A DNA stretch of 64,000 bases from Oscillospiraceae bacterium (GTDB lineage: Bacteria; Bacillota; Clostridia; Oscillospirales; Oscillospiraceae): contig JAFTGE010000033.1 in NCBI GenBank assembly GCA_017458085.1, forward strand, positions 1-64,000. The letters run 5' to 3'. Below the pieces are notes generated by a model. It saw only the letters and a program-made list of their open reading frames with translations. It had not been told where the DNA came from and ran no database searches. Both the position numbers and the translations under genes were made by a program. This document shows, piece by piece, positions 1-6,531 of the stretch (positions within the stretch are counted from its first letter, which is position 1; each line of letters opens with the position of its first letter).

Positions 1-274
1 CGCAGAATCAATGTCATTTTCTCCGCTGTTCGTTCCCTCAATTATACCCAGCACTTCTATGAGGTTTGTGAAACTCACAAATCCGCCTCCGGGAAGGCTG
101 AAATCGTACATTTTGCCGTTCACCGAGTACGAGAAGTCCACCCACGCAGGGGTTCCGGCTACGCTCGACCCATGTTGCAACGAAACCCCGTTATTTTGGG
201 CGTTTTTGCCTTGAAATCGCGTCCTTCTCGTCCTCAAAATCCTTGACTACCAGGGTTCCGAGGACGATTATCAT
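1..274 (-). pseudogene. Fragment of a large surface protein, apparently frameshifted; runs off the left edge
   Basis: On the minus strand, a frame open to position 1 encodes WVDFSYSVNGKMYDF followed by a glycine-rich turn and FTNLIEVLGIIEG. I recognise this from large multidomain surface proteins of Lachnospiraceae, from memory and not from a search. A related-looking upstream segment starts at an ATG at 274 (MIIVLGTLVVKDFEDEKD) but lies in another frame and stops at 191-193, so the two parts are joined only if one base is gained or lost near 190-205. No ribosome site precedes the ATG. It could be a decayed gene or an intact gene with a sequencing error; only a short piece is visible. Confidence 0.4.
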
Positions 275-312
275 TTTTAACCGAAAACCGATGTGATCAT
301 GGGGCTGAAATA

Positions 313-392
313 GAAAAAGCCCCTGTGTCGCCTTTTCCAGCGGAGCACTTGGGAATTCTCCCAGCCTCTCTCCTGAAAAAGCCGCACAGGGG
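313..392 (-). terminator. Hairpin terminator, copy A of a ~72-bp repeat
   Basis: CCCCTGTG (320-327) pairs with CACAGGGG (385-392). A second stem pairs the CTTTTC/GAAAAAG blocks, and TGGGAGAATTCCCA sits at the top. On the minus strand the structure starts 8 nt after the MerR stop codon and ends in CTTTTTC. About 89% of it recurs at 1313-1393 behind the next gene. Confidence 0.75.
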
Positions 393-400
393 ACTCAGCC

Positions 401-1246
401 CTAGCGATAAAATGCCATTATCGCCTCACCTACGTATTCAGCAGCACCTTCTCCGTAAACAGAATCAAATCCTTCCCTCATTTCTCTATTCTCCCGATAT
501 CCTCTGGCGATATCCAACATCATGAGTTTCGGATCTTCAATCTGATACAACTGCTTGGCGACAAAATCATATTCTCCCATCAGCTGTCTCACGGCAAAGT
601 CATTCACATCCGTACCGCGCATACCAGCGATTTTTCTCTGTATCTCACCGATCCGTTTCTGGTAAGCCGTAATAATCTCGGATCCCCGTGACTCTTTCAC
701 GGAAGCCATCGCCGCTTCCTTGCCGCCGTACCATTCAATCACTTTGGCATAGTTCTTCTGGACATCTTCATCGGATGCCCGTTTCAGCATGTGTTCTTCC
801 CACGCTTCAAGGCTCCCATAGTGGTCGATGAAAATTTGCTTCTGCTCCTCATTCATGTTCGCCAGCATATCAGCAAACATCGTTTTGATCTCTGTCTCGT
901 CAAATACCGTAAAGTCCATGTTCTGATCTCCCTTCAGCATATTGTCAATCGAGGAGATGATTCGATCCAACCGCTCTCTTTTTAATTTGAGCAGTTCTCG
1001 CTGTTTCTCCAGGATTGATGTGTAGTCAACATCAGGATGATCCATGATGATGCGGATATCCGCCAGCGGCAGATCCAATTCCCGGAAAATGAGGATCTGC
1101 TGAAGCTTTGACAGGGCTTCATTGTCATAAAGCCGGTATCCTGCATCGGAGACCTCTGTCGGTTTGAAAAGACCGATTTCGTCATAGTAATGCAGCGTGC
1201 GCACGGAGATACCTGTAAGGTCTGATACTTCTTTCACTGTTTTCAT
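401..1246 (-). CDS. MerR-family regulator with C-terminal TipAS-like drug-sensing domain
   Basis: A 281-residue transcription regulator. Residues 1-70 are a MerR winged helix (MKTVKEVSDLTGISVRTLHYY, then DEIGLF and AGYRLYD), followed by a dimerisation coiled coil at about 75-110. The C-terminal 150 residues are helical and resemble the TipAS antibiotic-recognition domain (EEHMLKRASDEDVQKNYAKV, RQLMGEYDFVAKQLYQIED). TipA-type proteins bind thiopeptides or other hydrophobic ligands and activate promoters with long -35/-10 spacing; the ligand here is unknown. It has its own hairpin terminator and lies outside the phage, so it is probably a host gene. No obvious target efflux gene is adjacent in the window. 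Confidence 0.85.
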   Translation of the reverse strand: MKTVKEVSDLTGISVRTLHYYDEIGLFKPTEVSDAGYRLYDNEALSKLQQILIFRELDLPLADIRIIMDHPDVDYTSILEKQRELLKLKRERLDRIISSIDNMLKGDQNMDFTVFDETEIKTMFADMLANMNEEQKQIFIDHYGSLEAWEEHMLKRASDEDVQKNYAKVIEWYGGKEAAMASVKESRGSEIITAYQKRIGEIQRKIAGMRGTDVNDFAVRQLMGEYDFVAKQLYQIEDPKLMMLDIARGYRENREMREGFDSVYGEGAAEYVGEAIMAFYR

Positions 1247-1312
1247 AATGGTTTTTCCTCCCGATGTGCAAAGCTTATCCTATGACGGAACGTGAGGGTC
1301 AACAGGGAAAAT

Positions 1313-1393
1313 AAAATATTTTTCTGTGTCGCTTTTTTCAGCGGAGCACTTGGGAATCCTCCGAGCCTCTCTCCTGAAAAAGCCACACAGGGG
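1313..1393 (-). terminator. Hairpin terminator, copy B of the ~72-bp repeat
   Basis: CTGTGTCGCTTTTTTCAG pairs with CTGAAAAAGCCACACAG, then on the minus strand an A/T-rich run follows. It begins 8 nt after the stop of the LURP-one-like gene, as copy A does after the MerR gene. The apical part (CGGAGCACTTGGGAAT) is unchanged between copies. Confidence 0.7.
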
Positions 1394-1401
1394 CAATTAT
1401 T

Positions 1402-2049
1402 CTATCCGTTGCTTCCCGCGCTGCTGGAGCTGGATGCAGCCGACTCCCTGTCGCGGATCATATGCTGCAAAGCGATCAGGATCGCAATAACTGTATCCTC
1501 ATGTTCGGGCTGATAAATATCCACGCAGTACTTATCATGGATCGAAAACATCTTCTGTCCGACGACGGCGATCAGGCTCCCGCCGCTGTCTTTCAAAGAG
1601 AAATTAAGCTGCAGAAAATTCCCTTCCAGCACCCAGCCGAGCCCCTCAATGTTGGTCACATCACGGATGAGGTGGAACAGTTCATTGGAGAGCTGGAAAC
1701 TGATGCCATTACTCATGTCGATATACCGGATCTCATGAAATGAGAACAGCTTCCGCTCGATGTGGGCCACATGACTTCCGTCCGCCCTGTAAATATCGGT
1801 TTTATCATGGATCGACGGAAACTGCGTCTCAGCGCGATACGCAACGCTGTCGTTTTCGTCGGTGACCTCGATCCGATGGTGAAGCGTAAATACTTCTGTG
1901 CTGGTATAAAGGGATTTTACTGGATGCCCATAATCTTCCATATTTCTGCTGTCGATCCCTTCACCCGCGGCGTGATACCGCTGCCTCGTCGTGCCCACAT
2001 AGATCATTGCGCCGATGATCAGAACAAAGATAATGAAAATGATGCTCAT
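1402..2049 (-). CDS. LURP-one-related (YxjI / Tubby C-terminal-like) protein with N-terminal membrane anchor
   Basis: A 215-residue protein. The start is the ATG at 2049, preceded by GGGAGG; an upstream extension lacks a ribosome site. Residues 1-18 (MSIIFIIFVLIIGAMIYV) form one membrane segment. The rest has the repeated pattern of the LURP-one/YxjI fold: VFTLHHRIEVTDEND, SIHDKTDIYRADGS, KLFSFHEIRYI and MFSIHDKYCVDIY, alternating strands around a barrel. Members bind phospholipid-like ligands or have scaffold roles; bacterial ones are mostly uncharacterised. A serine-rich tail ends it. It is the last gene of a three-gene cluster behind a yybP-ykoY riboswitch, so a link to manganese or envelope stress is possible but not shown. 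Confidence 0.7.
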   Translation of the reverse strand: MSIIFIIFVLIIGAMIYVGTTRQRYHAAGEGIDSRNMEDYGHPVKSLYTSTEVFTLHHRIEVTDENDSVAYRAETQFPSIHDKTDIYRADGSHVAHIERKLFSFHEIRYIDMSNGISFQLSNELFHLIRDVTNIEGLGWVLEGNFLQLNFSLKDSGGSLIAVVGQKMFSIHDKYCVDIYQPEHEDTVIAILIALQHMIRDRESAASSSSSAGSNG

Positions 2050-2080
2050 ACCGCACCTCCCGTCAATTCCTGTGCCAGAC

Positions 2081-2302
2081 TTAAATCGCTCTCCTGTAGC
2101 CTCTGCCAAGCAGCAGGCCGATGATCACAATCGGCAGCCATGTGTGGCTGAATGCCCCGAAGAATACCGCCAGCACAAACAACAGCGGGCATACCCAGAA
2201 AAGGCCGAGACCAAACAGGAACTTTGTCGTTCCCCAGGCAAGCCGCAGGCCAACTCTTATTACACCAAACAGAAGCATTATCATAAGGATCATGATCAAC
2301 AT
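2081..2302 (-). CDS. Small membrane protein of unknown function
   Basis: 73 residues from the ATG at 2302, which lies 8 nt after GGAGG; the GTG at 2311 overlaps that ribosome site and is unlikely. Two hydrophobic stretches (about residues 1-20 and 30-62) predict two or three membrane passes, and the protein ends in a basic RGYRR tail. I recognise no family. It sits between the coiled-coil gene and the LURP-one-like gene, all on one strand with short gaps, so it is probably co-transcribed under the riboswitch. Confidence 0.6.
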   Translation of the reverse strand: MLIMILMIMLLFGVIRVGLRLAWGTTKFLFGLGLFWVCPLLFVLAVFFGAFSHTWLPIVIIGLLLGRGYRRAI

Positions 2303-2319
2303 TATGCTCACCTCCGATC

Positions 2320-2733
2320 TCAGTATCTTCTCAGTCTGCTTAACAGATTTTCTACACGGAAAATCGCATCATCGATGTTCTCCTGGGCCTGCCGGATCTT
2401 ACTCTGCACCATGATGTCAGCAAGAAATCCGTCGAAAAAGAAATCCGCAAATATCAGGAAATCTCCGATCTCAATGTTTAACTCCTGCAGGTCACGCACA
2501 TCATTAAGTTCCCGGCTAAACCGCTCCAGATCATACTTTGCCTGATTCAGACTGGCCCGGGCATCGCCGATTTTCTTATGCTTCACCAGCCCGCTGATCA
2601 GGTCACCGCCGAGCAGATCGAACAGCCCCCAGTTTCTCGCGCTGCCAAGGCTGCTGCGAGCATCCCTTAGTGAATGCAGCGCACGCTCCCCGGCTTCAAT
2701 TGCCTCTCTAATCTCAATATCTCTGTTATACAT
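2320..2733 (-). CDS. Helical coiled-coil protein of unknown function, first gene behind the riboswitch
   Basis: 137 residues, ATG at 2733 after AAGGGAG. It is almost entirely helical with heptad-like spacing (AIEAGERALHSLRDARSSLG, ARASLNQAKYDLERF, KIRQAQENIDDAIF), plus a conserved-looking glycine turn LFDLLGGDLISGLVKHKK. I recall similar uncharacterised Firmicutes proteins with this GG-LISGLVKH-K motif but cannot name a family. Its leader holds a probable manganese riboswitch, making this cluster a candidate metal-responsive unit. Confidence 0.65.
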   Translation of the reverse strand: MYNRDIEIREAIEAGERALHSLRDARSSLGSARNWGLFDLLGGDLISGLVKHKKIGDARASLNQAKYDLERFSRELNDVRDLQELNIEIGDFLIFADFFFDGFLADIMVQSKIRQAQENIDDAIFRVENLLSRLRRY

Positions 2734-2783
2734 ATCCAGCTCCCTTCTACCGCATTGGTGTGCTCATCTGGCAGCTGACTATG

Positions 2784-2914
2784 AAAAAAGACCTTTACCA
2801 CAGCCACTGCCATGATAAAAGTCTTGCGATCTCACTTGATACGGATGTGGCCACCCACATCGTACTGACGGTTTCAAGTCCGGCTGTAATATTGCCGTTC
2901 CGCTACTCCCTTTT
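2784..2914 (-). promoter_or_regulatory. yybP-ykoY (manganese) riboswitch with intrinsic terminator
   Basis: Minus-strand RNA from 2914 begins AAAAGGGAGTAGC, the hallmark 5' side of yybP-ykoY aptamers. It continues with GACTTGAAACCGTCAGTACG pairing to CCGTATCAAGT across a GTGGCCAC stem, and closes with GCAAGACTTTT. These are the two internal loops that bind Mn2+ in this family. The expression platform is a 10-bp stem, GACTTTTATC with GGTAAAGGTC (2790-2823, two G-U pairs), followed by TTTTTT. The terminator competes with the aptamer's closing strand, as expected for a ligand-on switch. It precedes the 2733 gene. Identification is by motif recall, not a covariance search. Confidence 0.8.
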
Positions 2915-2923
2915 ATTTGCCCC

Positions 2924-2951
2924 AGTATATCATTTTTGTCCGAAAAATCAA
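2924..2951 (-). promoter_or_regulatory. Sigma-A-type promoter of the riboswitch cluster
   Basis: Minus strand TTGATT, 16 nt, TATACT, placed so transcription starts about 10 nt before the aptamer's GGGAGTAGC. Confidence 0.6.
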
Positions 2952-3003
2952 TATCTTAAAGGTTAACAATTGATTAAATCGACACCGGCCCCGCGGGATA
3001 AAA
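2952..3003. other. Probable left prophage/host junction (attL region)
   Basis: This 50-bp gap lies between the host-like riboswitch promoter (2951) and the terminator of the phage recombinase operon (3005). Large serine recombinase phages usually keep an attachment half-site next to the recombinase gene, so the crossover is expected here. No repeat partner is visible because the right end of the phage is outside the window. Confidence 0.3.
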
Positions 3004-3004
3004 C

Positions 3005-3057
3005 AAAAAAAGAGCCCGCAGCACAGGATCACATTTCTGCAATCCCACACTGCGGGC
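3005..3057 (-). terminator. Terminator of the recombinase operon
   Basis: GCCCGCAG / CTGCGGGC stem followed on the minus strand by CTCTTTTTTT, 19 nt after the recombinase stop. Confidence 0.85.
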
Positions 3058-3075
3058 ATGCGGCAGGAGGGGACT

Positions 3076-4758
3076 TTACGCCCCTCTCTCAAGCTCGATT
3101 GAAATACCGGCCTTAAAGGTGACCGTAACTTTCGTCTCCCCAATCTCGATCTTCTCTACCAGTCTGAGGATGTCATCATCCCTGCATTCAACCACCTTCC
3201 CGTCCGGGTAGTCTGGCCTTGTGAGCCTAAAGAAAAGGTCAGGGTCTTCGCAGCGTCCGTTCGGACTCTTGCGATAAGGCCTCTCCTCGCTCCCTTCGGT
3301 GATGGCTTTCACCCTGTCCCGAAGGTTTCGGATCTGGAGCATCTTATCAGCGTAGACCGCGCGCTGCTCGGAGGCTTCCGCCCAGTGGCCGCGCAGGTCG
3401 TTTAGCTGTTCTCGCGCTTCCTGCTCGGCGGTCGTGTCGGCACGCTCCTTTGCCTCCCTGATCTCTTCATCCAGGGCATCCATTGCCGTCTCGATCTGGG
3501 TGAGCAGATCGTCTGCTTTTTGAAGGCCGCCCCAGCGCAGCCGTTCCTCCAGGCGGATCAGCTCCTCCGCTCTTTCCGGGAGCATGTTCATGGCATCCAC
3601 AACCGCCTGCCGCAGGGTCTCGTCGCGGATGGAGTCATTATCGCATACGATGTCGGGATGCCGATCCTTATTCATCTTGGCATCGCAACGCCATGTGGAT
3701 TTCACAGGGCGGTAAGGCAGCCCGCAGCATCCGCAGATCACCTTCCCGGAAAGCGGCACCGCATGGGTATACTTGAAATCCTTCCAGTGCCTGCGCCTTC
3801 GTTCCCGCTCTGCCTGTGCCTGCTGGAAGACCTCCTTCGGGATGATGGCCTCGTGACTATTTTCCACGAAGTACTGTGGTAACTGTCCGTTATTCTTTGC
3901 CACCTTTTTGGTCAGGAAATCCACCGTGTAGTATTTCTGCAAAAGCAGATCGCCGGAATACTTCTCGTTTTTCAGGATGTACTCGATCCCATGGTAATTC
4001 CAGTTCCGCTCGAAGACCGTGCCGCCGACGGTGGTCTTATTCCCGTCCACGCCCTCCTCCGCAAGCCTTTTAGCGATGTGCTTTGTGCTGTAGCCGTCAA
4101 GGAAATCTCTAAAGATCCGCTGCACGATCTCCGCTTCTTCCGGAACGATCACCAGCGATCCCTCCGGCGTCCGGTTGTAGCCCAGAAGCCTGTGGACCCC
4201 ACTGCACACTTTTCCTTCCTGATAGTGATACCGCACGCCGATCTGGACGTTCTGGCTAATGGAGGCTGATTCCTGCTGTGCCAGTGACGAGAGGATGGTG
4301 GTAAGCACCTCGCCGCCGGCGTCCATGGTGTTGATGTTTTCCTTTGTGAAGAAGACCGGGATCTCCAGGGCTTTCAGCTTCCGGATGTATTTCAGACTGT
4401 CCAGGGTATTTCTTGCCCAGCGGCTGATGGACTTTGAGAGCACCATGTCGATCTTACCGGATTCGCAATCCCCGATCATCCGCATAAAGTTTTCACGCTT
4501 ATTGGCCCTGACACCGGATTCCTCATCAGCGTAGATGCCAACCATCTCCCATTCCGGATTCCCGTTGATGAAATTTGTAAAATGGGTCTGCTGAGCTTCA
4601 AACGATGTTTCCTGATCCTCATGATCTGTGCTGACCCGGCAGTAGGCCGCCACGCGGGTGCGATGGTGATCCGCCAGTGGCGGCTGTATCGTCCTTCGCG
4701 CCGGTCTTTGGTCCGGTCTTAGAACCTGTACTCTTGAAGCTGCTTTTGTAACTGCCAT
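3076..4758 (-). CDS. Large serine recombinase, second of a tandem pair
   Basis: 560 residues. The ATG at 4758 is favoured over 4764 because GGGAGG abuts the earlier one and is 8 nt from this one. An N-terminal resolvase domain carries the catalytic serine in AAYCRVST (about residue 43) and the SISRWARNT helix. A recombinase domain follows (GVHRLLGYNR, ILKNEKYSGD), then a zinc ribbon (CGCCGLPYR with a later C..C), a long coiled coil (about 400-490) and a C-terminal strand segment. Such proteins integrate and excise phage or conjugative DNA at att sites by double-strand exchange. It begins 2 nt after the stop of the partner recombinase. Two intact, divergent copies could act as a heteromer or have separate integration and excision roles; this is inference. 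Confidence 0.9.
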   Translation of the reverse strand: MAVTKAASRVQVLRPDQRPARRTIQPPLADHHRTRVAAYCRVSTDHEDQETSFEAQQTHFTNFINGNPEWEMVGIYADEESGVRANKRENFMRMIGDCESGKIDMVLSKSISRWARNTLDSLKYIRKLKALEIPVFFTKENINTMDAGGEVLTTILSSLAQQESASISQNVQIGVRYHYQEGKVCSGVHRLLGYNRTPEGSLVIVPEEAEIVQRIFRDFLDGYSTKHIAKRLAEEGVDGNKTTVGGTVFERNWNYHGIEYILKNEKYSGDLLLQKYYTVDFLTKKVAKNNGQLPQYFVENSHEAIIPKEVFQQAQAERERRRRHWKDFKYTHAVPLSGKVICGCCGLPYRPVKSTWRCDAKMNKDRHPDIVCDNDSIRDETLRQAVVDAMNMLPERAEELIRLEERLRWGGLQKADDLLTQIETAMDALDEEIREAKERADTTAEQEAREQLNDLRGHWAEASEQRAVYADKMLQIRNLRDRVKAITEGSEERPYRKSPNGRCEDPDLFFRLTRPDYPDGKVVECRDDDILRLVEKIEIGETKVTVTFKAGISIELERGA

Positions 4759-4760
4759 TC

Positions 4761-6371
4761 TCATTCCCTCCCGTCGTATTCAACAGCCAGACCGCAGCAA
4801 AATGCAATCGTGTAATGCCCCCTGTCATGTACGGTCACGCTGTCGGTGATTCTTTTGAATGTGTCCTCAAAAACAAAAGAACCGCTGTGGATTACCCTCA
4901 GCAGTTCCTCTGTCATTTCTATTCGGTTGTCACACATCTGTGCCAGTTCGGATTGGAGCATTTCCCGCTCGGCGGCTAATTCATTTTGCCGGGATCGGTA
5001 ATCCGCTGGCCGGACTCGTGTGATGATGTTGTTAAGCCCCGCGATCTCCTGATCGATCTGCTCGATCCGTGATCTGAGCTTTCTTACTCTTTGTATGGAG
5101 TCATGCTCCGTTTTGATCTGTTCCAAGTATTCCCGCACCAGGCTGTCATCCGCATGCAGATCTAAGATCAGATTCTCGAAGTCAGCGATGAACGCTTCTT
5201 CCTTGATGCTATCCATCGGGCAATCAGCTGCTCTCTTCCTGCGCTTGTGGCACACCCAGTAGACATTTCCGGCCCCATTGACCTGCCGCGTCAGATGCGA
5301 TCCGCAGTGGCCGCATACGAGCATGCAGGAGAGCGTTGTGTACTGTTTTTCTCCGGTGGCACAATGGCTTTTGTTCTTTTCCAGCAATTCCTGCACCGTT
5401 TCAAAAGTGGTCTTATCTATGATGGCGGGATGGTGGTTTTCCTGGTAGAACTGCGGCTGCTGCCCTTTGTTACGGCGCACCCTAAAGTTTTGATCCGTGA
5501 ATTGTTTCTGGAAAATCTGATCGCCGGTGTAGGAAACATTCCTGAGGATCCTCGCGATGGATAATCCTTCCCACTTGGGATTAAGCTCTTTTCCTTTCCA
5601 TTTCTGCCCGGCACGCTTGGTCGGGATGTTCCTGACATTCAGATCCTCTGCAATAGCCCGCTGCGTCTCTCCCGCAAGGGTGCGTGTGAAGATCTCCTGT
5701 ACGACGGCGGCTTCCGTTTCATTTACTGCGTAGTTGCCGTCCACAAGATCATAACCGTAAGGCGCGGTTGCCGCGCGGTAGGTTCCATTTTCAAAACGCT
5801 TCTGCAGGCCCCAGCGGCAGTTGTCGGAAATGCTGTGGCTCTCGTCCTCTGCCAGGGAAGCGAGGATTGTCAAAAGGAACTCTGAACTCATCGTGCGCGT
5901 ATCGAGGTTCTCACGCTCGAAAACAATGTCCGTTCCGGCAGCAGTCAGTGATCGCACCATCTCCAGAAGGTCGGTAGTGTTTCTGGCAAACCGTGAGACA
6001 GACTTGGTCATCACAAGATTGACGCGCCCTGCCGCACAGTCAGATAAGAGTCGTTTTAATTCCGGTCTCTTTTCCTTCTTCGTTCCGGACACGATGTCGG
6101 CGTAAATGCCCATGAAAAGCCAGTCGTCATGCTTTGCCGCCTCAGATGTGAAATGTTCTTTCTGTATGGCGATCGAAGACTGCTGGTCTTCCTTATCCTT
6201 GGAAACACGGCAGTATGCGGCTACCCTCAGTCTTTTTGTCGAAGCCGCAGCCCTGATCACATTCATAGACCGGTCTATCCCAGTCGGGCGGATTGGAGAC
6301 TGCGATGAGGACACTTCTGATTTCAGTTCATCAAAACTCGGCAGGCTGAATTGGATGTTCTTTTTCGCCAT
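4761..6371 (-). CDS. Large serine recombinase, first of a tandem pair
   Basis: 536 residues, ATG at 6371 behind GGAGGG. The resolvase domain carries catalytic Ser57 in VAAYCRVSKDK and the KSVSRFARNT helix. A recombinase domain follows (APYGYDL, ILRNVSYTGDQIFQKQ), then a zinc ribbon (CGHCGSHL, VCHKRRKRAADCP), a coiled coil (about 420-490) and a short C-terminal domain. It resembles its neighbour only moderately, so it is not a recent duplication. It is transcribed first from the promoter at 6402-6430. Its N-terminus has an unusual 50-residue lead before the catalytic domain. Function: site-specific integration or excision of this phage. Confidence 0.9.
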   Translation of the reverse strand: MAKKNIQFSLPSFDELKSEVSSSQSPIRPTGIDRSMNVIRAAASTKRLRVAAYCRVSKDKEDQQSSIAIQKEHFTSEAAKHDDWLFMGIYADIVSGTKKEKRPELKRLLSDCAAGRVNLVMTKSVSRFARNTTDLLEMVRSLTAAGTDIVFERENLDTRTMSSEFLLTILASLAEDESHSISDNCRWGLQKRFENGTYRAATAPYGYDLVDGNYAVNETEAAVVQEIFTRTLAGETQRAIAEDLNVRNIPTKRAGQKWKGKELNPKWEGLSIARILRNVSYTGDQIFQKQFTDQNFRVRRNKGQQPQFYQENHHPAIIDKTTFETVQELLEKNKSHCATGEKQYTTLSCMLVCGHCGSHLTRQVNGAGNVYWVCHKRRKRAADCPMDSIKEEAFIADFENLILDLHADDSLVREYLEQIKTEHDSIQRVRKLRSRIEQIDQEIAGLNNIITRVRPADYRSRQNELAAEREMLQSELAQMCDNRIEMTEELLRVIHSGSFVFEDTFKRITDSVTVHDRGHYTIAFCCGLAVEYDGRE

Positions 6372-6401
6372 GCTCTCCCTCCTCTCTCTTGGCGTAGTGG
6401 C

Positions 6402-6430
6402 ATATTACCGTCAGGTTGGCTGTAAAGCAA
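6402..6430 (-). promoter_or_regulatory. Promoter of the recombinase operon
   Basis: Minus strand TTGCTT, 17 nt, TAATAT, with the spacer ending ACCTGACGG. The spacer end and -10 region match the promoter cassettes at 33.3, 34.2 and 35.6 kb, suggesting common control. The -10 box ends about 30 nt before the recombinase ATG. Confidence 0.65.
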
Positions 6431-6433
6431 GTC

Positions 6434-6492
6434 TTATTTCAATAAGTAGGAAGCCAATTTGACCCCATAAAACGGAGAAAAATCGGCTTCCT
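6434..6492. repeat. Palindrome and inverted repeat between lysis and recombinase genes
   Basis: CTTATTTCAATAAG (6434-6447) is a nearly perfect palindrome directly upstream of the recombinase promoter. AGGAAGCC (6448-6455) pairs with GGCTTCCT (6485-6492) over a 29-nt loop. These could be an operator and a weak terminator for the late operon; there is no strong U-run. Confidence 0.4.
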
Positions 6493-6531
6493 GTCCGCCT
6501 CAGATCAGGCAGTATTTAACAACAATGTGCG

